From the NCBI GenBank assembly GCA_003971905.1, contig RSEE01000006.1, positions 1-64,000 on the forward strand: a stretch of 64,000 nucleotides of DNA. Direction: 5' to 3'. The translations under genes were made by a program, and so were the position numbers. The notes beneath the pieces were generated by a model, which saw only the letters and a program-made list of their open reading frames with translations, was not told the origin of the DNA and searched no databases. The first letter of the stretch is position 1; each line of letters begins with the position of its first letter. Below are positions 24,650 to 34,703 of the stretch, piece after piece. This stretch comes from Moniliella sp. 'wahieum' (lineage: Eukaryota; Basidiomycota; Moniliellomycetes; Moniliellales; Moniliellaceae).

Positions 24650-25740
24650 GGGTGGGGGGGGGGAGCAGGGCTGGAGACGGGGAAGAGCGACGGCGAGGGG
24701 GGTTATATCTGCAGGGCGGGCGCCGGGGGGGCTGTGGGGTGGGGGGAGGCAGAGGGTGGGGTGGGGCGGGCCGTGCGCAGAGGGAAGAAGGCATGGCGCG
24801 AGTCGCGTGGCCAACCGGAGGCGTGGAGAGACGACTCGGAGATGCGCTCGAACCACCCGCCGTAGTGCGGCTTTATTGCGTCGCATGGGGCGACTGGCTG
24901 GGCCACCAGGCGGCCCGCAGCCACCCCCGCACCCACCACGCAGCCACAAGGGGTGGGAATGGCAGTCCTCCCCCCACCCCCACCAACGTCATCACCATCA
25001 ATATTCACTAGATTCACCCTCTTAATCATCCCACATCCGTCGCTCCTCCTTGCGCTGGGGACTAACAAGAGGTGGGCCAATCCAACCAACCCCGCAATAA
25101 CCCATGGCTCCCGCACTGCGCCCCTCTCCCCGCAGGTTAACCCTAGAACAGGCCAGCCCTCCCATGCAACCCCATACGAGTGGCCCAGCACTGGCGCAAC
25201 GCCAGTATTGCTTCCTGCATGGCTGGCAAAATATAATAACCAACAGAAGGATCAGCGATCAGTACTCAGTACTCAGTACATCAGTACAGAACCCCCGCCG
25301 TTCGTTCCCGTCTCGCCCGAGGAGATCCTCAGCCTCATCAGCCAACCAACAAGGCACGCTTTTGGGGTCGTGGTTCAATGGTTGCGTGCAATGGATACTC
25401 AGGAGCGAGTGTTAGAGACGGACGGGGATCTGCTGCACCCAGCGGTTTGGAGGGGAGAGCGCCTTTTGCCTCCATCTTCTGATTCTGGCTGCGTCCCAAC
25501 AAAAGGGTGCATTTGTTAACCGCTGGTCCAGCAGACCAGAGAGGCCCAGAACGGTTTATTGGCAGAGGCCCGGCAGCGCTCCCGAGTGGATGCCGTCATC
25601 CAAGCGCGGGTCACGTGCCTGGGCGGGTCACGTGGGCTGGCGGCGTCGCGTCGGGCAGAGTGCGCCGGATTTCGTACACGACGTCGATCCTCTTCCACCT
25701 CGTCCCGCCTGTGTGGCTGGTTGGTCGGTGTGTGCGCGAT
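24650..25740. other. Divergent intergenic region upstream of Srs2-like gene
   Basis: G-rich to 24950, then mixed. It contains TTAACCCTAGAAC (AACCCTAG 25139-25146), a TCAGTACTCAGTACTCAGTA repeat (25258-25287) and two CACGTG boxes. ORFs here have no domains. Confidence 0.5.
25612..25634 (+). promoter_or_regulatory. Paired TCACGTG boxes upstream of Srs2-like gene
   Basis: CACGTG occurs at 25612-25617 and 25629-25634, both preceded by GGT (GGTCACGTG), about 110-130 bp before the ATG. The sequence is the core of Cbf1/bHLH sites in fungi. Confidence 0.4.
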
Positions 25741-28700
25741 GGCCGACGCGCTCCTGGCCGACGGCTGCTCAGCCCAGCACTTCTTCCATGCCGTCCCGCT
25801 CTCGTCGCAGCAGCGCGCCGCCGTCACCTTCCCCGCCGGCCAGTCTCTCCAGATCCTCGCTGGCCCTGGGAGCGGCAAGACGCGCACGCTGACTGCCCGC
25901 GTTGCCTTTCTCGTTGCGGTGCGGCGCATTGACCCAGCCAGCATCTACGTTGTCACATTCACTAATCGTGCGGCGCAGGAGATGCGCAGCCGTCTGGAGC
26001 GGCTGCTGGGCTCTGCGCGCACCAACCAGCTCCGCATGGGCACCTTTCACAGTATCTGTCTCCGCCTTTTGCGCCGCTACGCCCGTCTCCATCCCACGCT
26101 TGCCACCGCCAACTTTCTTGTGATTGACGAGAACGAGGCGCGGAAGCTCGTCACCCACATCCTCGCTCATCCCCACGCCCGTTTCTCTGCCCTGACAGCC
26201 TCCTCGCGATCTCCTCTCCCCGACGAAACGGTGTCCGACGAGGAAGCCAGCGGCGACGTTGCCGTCGGCTCTTCCCAGTCCAAAGCCCTCAAGCCGGTCC
26301 AGCTGCGCAAGCAAATATCCAAATGGAAGACGTTTAAAAAAACCGTGGCCGAGGTGCAGCAGGACGCGCTGCGGGCGCGTGACCTCAATGCCGAGCTGGC
26401 AGCATGGGTGTACGAGCAATACGATGCGCGGCTTGCCGCGCTAGGCGCGCTGGACTTTGACGATTTGATTTTCCGTGGGATTGAGCTGTTGGAGGCGCAC
26501 CCAGAGGTGGTGGCGGATGTGACGGAGGTGCTGGTGGATGAGTTTCAAGACACGTCGGCGGGGCAGCTGGATTTGGTCACGTTGCTGGCTTGCCAACGTC
26601 GGTCTCTTACCGTGGTAGGCGACCCGGACCAAAGTATCTACGAATGGCGCGCGGCGGACCGCAGCAACCTAGAGAAGATGCATGCGCTCTATGGCGAGCC
26701 GACCGGACCGGATGGGACCAAGGCGGTGGCGACCATCTTGCTTGAAGAATCCTACCGTTCCGCCGGCAGCATTCTGCAATTGGCTCAATTTGTGATTGAA
26801 CAAGACCCGACGCGGCCAGTGGCCAAAACTTTGGTGGCCGTCCACCCTACCGGTCCGCCTCCGACCATCCTGGCGTTTGACTCGGCGCAAGACGAAGCTC
26901 GCTGGACCGCGCAGCAGATTAATGAGATGGTAAGCGAGTCGGGCGGGTTGATCCGATACAATGATGTTGCAATCTTGGTTCGTTCCAATGCGCTCTCTCG
27001 GTCCTTTGAGACGGCATTTGCCGAAGCGCACATTCCCGTCCGGTTGTTGGGCACGGTAGCCTTTTTCCAGCGACAAGAAGTGATGGATTTGGTCTCGTAC
27101 CTACATCTCGTCTACAACCCCTTGTTCACCCCATCGTTGGAACGCGTCATCAACGTTCCTTCGCGCAAGCTCGGCCCAGCCTTTGTCCGGGACTTTGTCG
27201 CTCTTGCTCAAAGCAAGGGGGAGGCACCCATGGTCTATGCGGAAAAAGTGGCGTTGGGACAGGTTGCGCCCGATACGCACGTGCTGAAACCGGAGCGCTT
27301 GACAGCCTTGACAGGGTTTGCTTCGATCATCATCCGAGCTCGAAAGATGGTGCGGGCAGGACGGCCGCTGGCGTTGGTGCTCAAGTGGATCATCCAGACC
27401 AGCCACTACGATGTCAAGTTGGAGAGATTGGAAGGGAGGAGCGAACGAGTCGGATGGAAAACGTGTTGGAACTCATCACGATTGCCGCAGAGCTGGATGG
27501 GATCCAAAAGCGACCGAGAGGGAGAGCAAGGAGAATGACCAAGAGGAAGAGGAAGAACAAATGAAGGGGCAGGGGCAGGAGCAGGATCAGGATCGGGATC
27601 GGGAAGGACATCAGGAGGAGGAGGAGCTTCTTTCAGTTCCAGCTTCCCACGTGTCTGACCAAGCGAGGTTGTCAGCTCCATCGCGCGGCCCACTCGCCCC
27701 TGATCCGGGCAAGACGGATATGGCCACTATGCTCGACATGTGGCTGGACACGATGGACGTGGAAGGGATGCTCCGCCCACGCTCAAGGACCCATCGGGCC
27801 CGCACGACGCGTTTCATCAATTTTCGGTCTGAAACGGCCTCGTGACGAAACAGGGACTAGTACGCCTACCGCTCCCAAGCAGCCCCGCACCCGTCTGGGC
27901 TCCCCCGCCTCATCCCGAGGTCGGGAGGGGGATGGGGATCGGGATCGGGAGGAAACGCGCGATCCCGATGCGCCAGGCGGGTCGATGGACAAGCTAGGCG
28001 AGTTCGTTTCGATGGCCAGCCTGAGCTCGCAGAACGGGGCGGACGAAAAGGTATCGTGTGTGACCGTGTCAAGCTGCCACGGTGCCAAGGGGCTCGAATG
28101 GCCTGTGGTGTTTGTCGCTGGGTGCGAGGAAGGCGTGTTTCCCTCGCGCTGGAGCGGCTGCCTGGAGGAAGAAACGCGGCTCTTGTTTGTCGCCTTGACG
28201 CGGGCCGAGGCGCTGCTGTTTATCACCTGTGCCAATACCCGTACGCAGGGCAACCGACGAGCGTGAATGGCCTGACGGGCTGCTGCGCGCAACCCGCGTT
28301 GGTCCCCCGGCTCGTCCGTCGACTTTGTCCATCCCAAAGTGAAGGCCGTGGTGGCGTTGGAGCCAGACCGGTTGTACGCCAGATCGAGGCATGCGCCACC
28401 ACTTGAACCGCCCTGTTCCCACCATGGAGGCCCGACAGCCTGTAAGAAAGAGTACGTACCCCCCCCCCATCTCCCCCTCCCCCCTCCCTCTGCTCGAAGC
28501 AAGTGCCCCGTGGAGCGCTTCGAACCCAGCACCTAACCCCATCTTGGCATCTTGGTTTCCCAAAGGTTTGTCCAGCGTGTCCAGGGTCTCACTGTGTGCG
28601 TCGGTCCACGACGAGAGCGGAGCGCGTCCAGCCCGTGAGCCTTGTGCTGCCCTCGGCCGCGCAGGCCGGCACGGACGCGGGAACGCCAAGGATGGGCTCC

Positions 28701-29421
28701 CGGATGGGCTCCCGGATGGGCTCCCGGATGGGCTCCCAGATGGGCTCTCAGATGGGCTACCAACCGGCCTGGTCCGGTACGCTGTCTGCTTCTCAGGGCT
28801 ACCGTAGCTCGCCTGACCCCGTTTCTCAATCTCAAGGCTATGCCGCCTCTTTACCTGGCTTCTTATCGCGCGCCTGCTCCCGCTCTCCTACCTCTTCTCC
28901 CCATCGGGTGCTGTGCCTGCACCTCCAACCAGGGCCTCGGGTTTTGCGACCCAAGCGCGAAACGGGGCGCCCACGACAACGCCCTTTTCCTTACCCTTGC
29001 CCACACCTCGAGCCACACCTCGAGCCACGCCGCTGCCGCAGTTGATTGCTGCGCAGGGCAGCACCGGTCGCGCGAGCGGCTTGGGGCGAGGCTGGCCCGG
29101 CCTACGGGTGCCTCACGACGCGCACCAGCTCGGTCGGGCCCAGCTGCTTTCAAACCGCCGTCGCGCGTCCTTCCTACCTCTGCCGCCGTGTCCACTACCA
29201 CACATACTACCACACCCACTACCACACCCATTCCCACATCCGTTGCGAAGCCCACTGCCAAGCCCACTGCCAAGTCGACAGGTCCCGCCCAGCCGCCCCG
29301 CCTGGGCACGATATCCCGGGCAACAGCAGCAGCAGCAGTAGCATCCCACGCAAGTGCGCGGCCTGGATCGCTGTCGGGCCGGGGACAGAGCAAATCGGTG
29401 TCCTCCCACGGGCGGATCTAA
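25741..29421 (+). CDS. SRS2: Srs2-like UvrD-family (SF1A) DNA helicase
   Basis: The start MADALLADGCSAQHFF is at 25741. Helicase motifs in order: Q-motif LSSQQRAAV, Walker A ILAGPGSGKTRTL (about 25855), motif Ia VVTFTNRAAQEMRSRL, Walker B LVDEFQDTS (about 26530), motif III VVGDPDQSIYEWRAAD, motif IV LEESYRSAGSI, VRSNALSRSFE, and motifs V/VI VSSCHGAKGLEWPVVFV and RLLFVALTRAEALL (about 28060-28215). This is the UvrD/Srs2 pattern of a 3'-5' helicase that strips Rad51 from ssDNA and limits recombination in the nucleus. Frame breaks lie near 27460, 27520, 27850 and 28250. An intron (28453-28565, GTACGT...AAG) joins KKE to FVQRVQG in phase. The C-terminal tail is long and disordered with a 12-bp repeat (MGSR units), ending GRGQSKSVSSHGRI at 29421. 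Total length is about 1,190 residues, close to yeast Srs2. Fbh1 or Hmi1 are less likely because no F-box or mitochondrial presequence is evident. Confidence 0.82.
28691..28762 (+). repeat. 12-bp tandem repeat in the Srs2-like C-terminal tail
   Basis: Six units of GATGGGCTCCCG with late-unit substitutions. In the gene's frame they encode MGSRMGSRMGSRMGSQ. Confidence 0.9.
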
Positions 29422-29642
29422 GTGCTGAGTGCTGACAGGGAATACCAAGCCAGAGGAGCGGGTCCTACGTGAATCTAGTAGAGTTGACTGCCGGTTCCTG
29501 TGCAAACATACTCTGCTACTCGCAACGCAGACGAGGGACTCCAAGTGAGGCAGAGCGAGTCGCAAGTGAGGCAGAGCGAGTCGGAGTCGAGCGAGTCGAG
29601 CTCAGCTTGAGCGCTCATTCAGTATTCAGATCTCAGATGCAA

Positions 29643-31270
29643 TTACTTGGGCTCGTTGTCCGCGTCGGACAAAGGCAGGGACCGAGGCAGGTGGGAAGCA
29701 GGGTGGGCAGCAGAAGCGGAAGATCTCGAGCCAGATACTGAACCTGATACCGAGTCGGATCCCGATCCCGATCCCGAGCTGGACCGACGGCGTGCGTCAT
29801 CTTGCTCTTGGTCCGCATCAAACACCTCGTGGGCATCCTCGTCGAAATCGTATGTCCTCCTGGTTCTTCGCCCGTAGGAACCTGCGTGTAGGCCGAGTGA
29901 CGTTGGCGCATGCTGATGCCCATGCCCATATCCATATCCATCCCATATCCATGTCCATGCTCGTCGCGCCCGACCGAGCTTGTTCTGGTTGTCCGGACGG
30001 CGTAAGGCCCATGACGATCCGGTAGCGCAGCCAGTTGTACAATCCGATCCCGACCAAGGTGATGCAAAGGCCCGTGACGTTGATGGGGGTCAACTCGTCG
30101 CCAAACAAGGTGCTGGCCACGATGACGGTGACGACTTCTTTAAAGATCCCCGCAACGGAGAGGGTGACGACGCTAGTGCGTTGGATCAGCGTGTACTCGG
30201 ACATGTTCATGGCAAAGGCCAAGAGGCCCGGGAAGGCGATCATGCCCAAGGTGCGTATGGCTTGGCCCAGCGAGCCAAAGTGGCCATTGGCAGGAAAGGA
30301 TGGAGTGCCAAGATTCGAGGGCCAAGCTGACTACGATCAAGCCGGCGGCCATGATGGGTGAAGCCAAAAGATGGTGCCAACGGGATGCGAAAGGCCCATA
30401 CCACGCTTATCGAGCAAAAGTTGGGTCAAGGCCAGCGCAATCCACCCATGCTGCTTGCCGTCAACACCTCCACCGCGCCCACTAGCACAAACTTGGTCTC
30501 GGCCGCGACCATCATGATCACGCCCGCGGTGATGATTGCAATCACGCCAATCAGGCGCCAGCTGATCACTTCAGTCGGAAGAGAAAGGCAAAGAGAAGCA
30601 CGAACGCAAGGTTGGAGGACTTGCACATGGCTGATCCGGTAGCACCGAGCAAGCAAGCGGGTGGGCGTTAGTAGACGATCCAGTCTACGCACACACATAG
30701 AGCGAGAGAGAGAGCGAGAGAGAGAAAGGAAGGGAAAAGAGAGAGGGGAGGAGGACGTACTGTAAAAGGTCAAGGTAATGGTCTTGAGACTAAGATTAGA
30801 CAGACCAATGTCGAGTGCGGTAGCAAGGGCGCGGGGGCGACCTTGGTAGCCCAGTCGGGGAACGAGGGCCGTAACCTCTTGCCCGTGTCGGGGTTGCGGG
30901 GCACGATAGCGTCACCCCAGCAGCTGGCGAGCAGCAGGCCAGACAGAACGAACTGGAGCACCATGTGCATCGAGGTGACAAAAAGCGGGAAGGAGAAGTT
31001 GTAGTAGTTGGGGGAGAACATCCACTTGTTGTACACGCTGATCAGTGTCGAGAAGATATCTGGCAAAGGCAAGGCAAAGGCAAGGCAGGCCGACCGAGGG
31101 ACAGGCCAACGAGTACAGAGTAAGAAGCATGAAGAAAGGCCCAGGGGAGGGAGCACAGAGGGGACGCACACCAGGCCAGGATGAGGGCGACGTTGATGGC
31201 AGCATTGCGCAGTACAGCTGGCGTTCTCTGCGGCCGAGCGCCCGCGCAGGCCGGTGCCAAAGGGGGGCAT
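29643..31270 (-). CDS. SLC35C2-like nucleotide-sugar/triose-phosphate-type transporter
   Basis: A multi-pass membrane protein of the TPT/DMT superfamily. Recognisable blocks: LRNAAINVALILAW (first span), FSTLISVYNKWMFSPNYYNF, FPLFVTSMHMVLQFVLSGLL, a TFY block joined by an intron (30631-30760, branch CTAAC) to MCKSSNLAFVLLFAFLF, FRLEVISWRLIGVIAIITAG, VLTASSMGGLRW, LLLDKRGMGLSHPVGTIFWL, MIAFPGLLAFAMNMSEYTLI, QRTSVVTLSVAGIFKEVVTV and LTPINVTGLCITLVGIGLYN. The motif set matches SLC35C2-like Golgi transporters. The C-terminus is a cytosolic Asp/Ser-rich tail with a Gly-Ser repeat, ending SLPLSDADNEPK. The ATG at 31270 (MPPFGTGL) is my best start, but a frame break directly after it makes this uncertain. 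A further intron follows LILAW. It is divergent with IST1. Confidence 0.8.
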
Positions 31271-31613
31271 CGACTGGGGGGGTGATGGGGGGGGGGCGCA
31301 AACGAAAGGTTGGGGTGCGCCAGAGAGAGAGCGGGGGGGGTGTCGTCGTCGTGTCGTGGTCGGATGGAGGGAGGAGGGGTGGGGGGGCGGGGGGCGGGGC
31401 GAGCAGGCGCGTGGGCGGAGGGGTCGGGGAGGCGGGGATGGGCGAAGGGTGCGCATGGTGGGCGTGCGCGCGGCGGTGGCGGTGGCGATGCGGTGGTGGC
31501 GGTGGCGGTGGTGTGGGGCGGTTATAAGGCCTACGCGGCGGCCATCGAGGTGTTGGAGGCGGCGAGCAGAGCGCCGAGTCTTCCCTGACCAGCCGACAAC
31601 GCACAACCCCCGT

Positions 31614-31619
31614 CACGTG
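31614..31619. promoter_or_regulatory. CACGTG box in the SLC35C2-like/IST1 shared promoter
   Basis: The GTCACGTGA palindrome sits 111 bp before the IST1 ATG in the bidirectional promoter. Confidence 0.4.
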
Positions 31620-31729
31620 ATGGGGCGTGCCATCGCCCCCTCATTACGTACGTCGGCCCATCAGTACCATCAGTCGCCCTCCCTCGAGTGACCCCCACGC
31701 CTCCACCGCGTGCACCCCCCCACCCCCCC

Positions 31730-32619
31730 ATGTCCCGCGCCCCCCCTGGAGCGCCGCGCGCGGCAAGGTCCAGCTCCGCCTCGCCTCCGAGCGCACCCGC
31801 GCCCTCCAGGCCAAGCTCGAGGCGATGCAGAAGGCCGACCGCAAGGCGCTGGCCGCGCTCGTCGAGAAGGCAAGCTCGAGGCAGCGCGGTGCGTACCGAG
31901 GCGCTGATCAATACCGACGTGCACATCGAGCTGCTCGAGCTGCTCGAGTTGTATACCGATACGCTGCTGGCCCTTTGCCCTGCTGGACAACATGCTGAAT
32001 GCGACGCATGTCGCTGATCCCGATGCTGCCTTGGCCGATGCCTTGGGCTTCGGTGCTGTATGCCTCGCCACAGACGAGCTGCGCGAGCTGCACCAGCTGC
32101 GCGAGGCGCTGTCGCTGCGCTTGCCCCGAGACTGGGCCTTGGCCGCGATCGAGGGCGACGAAAAGCTTGTGCCGGCCCGCATCCTGAACAAGGTGCGCTT
32201 CGCCACCCAGCCCCGGACCCGGTCTTGGTTGATGCCTACATTGCGGAGATTTGCAGTGCATACAATGTCGCCTTTACGACCCGACCCACCTGCCCCCCGA
32301 CCCGACCCCGCCTCCTCCGCTGTACCTGGAAGACGAGGGGGACAAGGGCAAGGAGGAGAGCAAGAGCTCTGGCGAAGGCAAGACAAGGACAGGACAGGAC
32401 AAGGACAAGGACAAGGACAAGGAAGGCGAGCACGGCGCTGATGCGGGTGGGCCGCAGGAGGGCGACAGCAAGGCCAAGCCGGTGGCCGGTGCAGAGAGGC
32501 GGCGCGCGACCGGCAGCGGCCGCGGCCGCGCGGCCGGCCAAGCCAGCATCGAAAAGACTCAGGAAGACGATGCGCTGGCGGATCTGGAAGCGCGGTTTGC
32601 GTCGCTGAAGCGGAGGTGA
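31730..32619 (+). CDS. IST1: IST1 ESCRT-III-associated protein
   Basis: The start ATG is at 31730 (MSRAP), followed immediately by a frame break into PWSAARGKVQLRLASERTRA. Then come LQAKLEAMQKADRKALAALV, VRTEALINTDVHIELLELLE, a second frame break, DALGFGAVCLATDELRELHQ, LREALSLRLPRDWALAAIEG and VDAYIAEICSAYNVAF. These blocks define the IST1 helical domain (the KVQLRL-x(n)-RTR start and INxDxHIELLELLELY are highly characteristic). The protein regulates Vps4 and ESCRT-III on endosomes. A Lys/Asp/Gln-rich linker follows, then the C-terminal segment EDDALADLEARFASLKRR (stop 32617-32619). That segment resembles a MIT-interacting motif, as expected for binding Vps4. Confidence 0.85.
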
Positions 32620-32780
32620 GCGCGGCGGCGCGGGGTCGGATGGGCGGCGGACACAGCCGGGGGGCGCTTCTACAACGCATTGGCCAGCGGCGCTGTCTGT
32701 CGGGGGGGGCATAGTATCGTGTCGCAGTTGCAGTTTCCCTCTCAGATATAACCCCTTGCGTCATTTTATCCATCCTGCGT

Positions 32781-32813
32781 CACGTGCCTGTTGAAACTTG
32801 CATGCCCCACGTG
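32781..32813 (+). promoter_or_regulatory. Two CACGTG boxes upstream of SPC19
   Basis: CACGTG at 32781-32786 (GTCACGTG) and 32808-32813 (CACGTGAC), inward-facing half-flanks, about 90-120 bp upstream of the ATG at 32901. Confidence 0.4.
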
Positions 32814-32900
32814 ACTGCGCGCCCACGCCCCGCCCACGCGTCGCTGCGCGCCAACACGGGCGGCCTGCCCACCCCCACCACCGCCACCCCCCCTCCCCCC

Positions 32901-33784
32901 ATGTCGCTCAACCCCTCGAGGCCGGCATGCTGGCCAACATTGAGAAATGCGTCGAGGCCGTGTCGGTGTCGTGCCAGCACCTCGAGCTGGCCAATGGCGC
33001 GGTGGCCGAGGCGACGGCCGATTTGCCCCGCTCAAGCGCGTCTTGGCCAACCAGCGCCACTTTGATCTGGTCAGCGTGTCCGAACTGGCCAAGGCACGCG
33101 ACCACCTCAGCTCCGAGATCCAGCCCCAGATCCTCCAGCTTACGAGAAGGCCAAGGAGAGTCTCGAGCGGGAGGAACGACAGATGAAGACGCTCCGCAAC
33201 AAGGTCCGTTCTCCCTTCTCCCTCCATTCTCTATCCCCCCCTTGTCTTCCTCCGTCCTATTTCCCATTTCCTTTTCCCCTTCCCCTTTCTCCCCCCCTCT
33301 GTTGCTCCATTTTACTCACCAACGCCCCCCCCCACTTCCGTCCTGCAGACCATGCAACTTCAATCCCAACTCGACGAGGCGGGAATCAAGTTGGACCCCC
33401 CGCCCCCCGCGCGCCGTGCGCCCGTCAAGACGGCCGCCTCGGTCGCGGCCGAGAGGGAGGTGCAGATGTTGCGGGCCAAAGTAGCAGCTGCCAAGAAACG
33501 GCGCGAACTGTTCACGCGCGAAGTGTTGGCACTGGAAAAGGAGATTGTTTCTGTACGTATACGTGTTTGGGCTCCGTCTCCTTCTCTCCCCCCCTTTGTG
33601 TTTGGGACGCTCTTTTGCCGCCTCCCCCCCACAGCTCCTTCCAGTAGTCCGTATACTGACTCCCATCCATCGTGGCCGTCCGGTTCGGTGCGTAGGTATA
33701 ACCAACCAACGTTGTGGGCAGCTGTGTCCTTGCGCATGTACTCTATTCGTATTCCCGTTGTGACTATTGGTGATGCAGCCCTAG
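32901..33784 (+). CDS. SPC19: DASH complex subunit Spc19
   Basis: The start MSLNPS at 32901 is followed by a one-base break into AGMLANIEKCVEAVSVSCQH, LELANGAVAEATADLPRLKR, VLANQRHFDLVSVSELAKAR, DHLSSEIQPQILQLYEKAKE and SLEREERQMKTLRNK. Intron 1 is 33204-33348. TMQLQSQLDEAGIKL, then a coiled coil (EVQMLRAKVAAAKKRRELFT) and LALEKEIVS follow. Intron 2 (33553-33778, GTACGT...CAG) would leave a tiny last exon CCC-TAG. The pattern (short N-terminal helix, DLPRLKRVLANQRHFDLV, EREERQMKTL) matches Spc19, part of the ring coupling kinetochores to microtubule plus ends. The length is within the expected range. The last exon is a proposal only. Confidence 0.75.
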
Positions 33785-34703
33785 ATAGCTAGCCCCATAG
33801 ATTGTTACACTACCACGGCCCTAAGGAGCGCGACAAGGCCAAAGGAGAGGCAGGCGATGATGAGACCAGCAGTTCATCCAACACCCGGAATGGCGTCCCT
33901 CATTCTTGACTTACTCCACTTGCTTCACTTGCTCGACCTGCTTGACCTGTGTGCTCGACCTCAATCGGGACCGAGATGGGAGGGTGGAGGTCCACCGACC
34001 GATTCCGATTCCTCGTCCTAGCCCTGAGTGGAACCCGCCTAGCCTCACCTGTTTGGTTCCGTGTCCCAAGCATAGTGCGATTGGAATGTGGACGGCACCA
34101 CCTCGGACCGAGATGGCGCGAGGGGACGGATGACCTTATGACATTGTGAATTGTATTCTTGCTACCCCTTGCCTATATACTACTCGCCCACTTGCACCAC
34201 TCTCCATTTCGCTTGGACCCTCGACCCGGCTCGCCGCATTGCGCATTGCATTGCACTGCCTGGCAAAGTGGGGGGCGGGGGGGCTGGTTGACTCTCTGTG
34301 CCTCGGCCTAACCTCTACTATCATCATATAGTACTCAGTACTACCGATCGAAGTGGCGAGGGAAGGACTCTGAATCGTACTACCCAGCTGACTCTACACT
34401 CTACCACCGCTGACACGTAGGCTACTCATACTCATACTCATACTCATACTCAGTCTGAGTACTCACCATGCACCATACATGCCCTGCATCAAGCAGCAAC
34501 AACGATACCGACCGTTTGTCGCCCGTCGCCCGTCGCACGTTACATGGCCCACGGGGGGCATTACATGTCACAGTGACCAAATCAAGAAAAAATCCCATTC
34601 GCCCACCTCTCTCCTCTCTGCATCCTCCATCCTCCCCAGCCCCTGAGAACGGGAGGACGGACCACAGCGCACCGTGCACCGTACCGTGAGCCCAGGGGGG
34701 ACA
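33785..34703. other. Intergenic region between convergent SPC19 and Swi3-like gene
   Basis: No gene recognised. It contains GTACTCAGTACTAC (34331-34344) and a (TACTCA)n microsatellite (34423-34452) running into CAGTCTGAGTACTCACC. Confidence 0.5.

Noticed and set aside
28503..28540. Possible tRNA B-box-like sequence (GCTTCGAACCC)
   Set aside because: No A-box or cloverleaf could be drawn around it, and it lies inside an intron of the Srs2-like gene.
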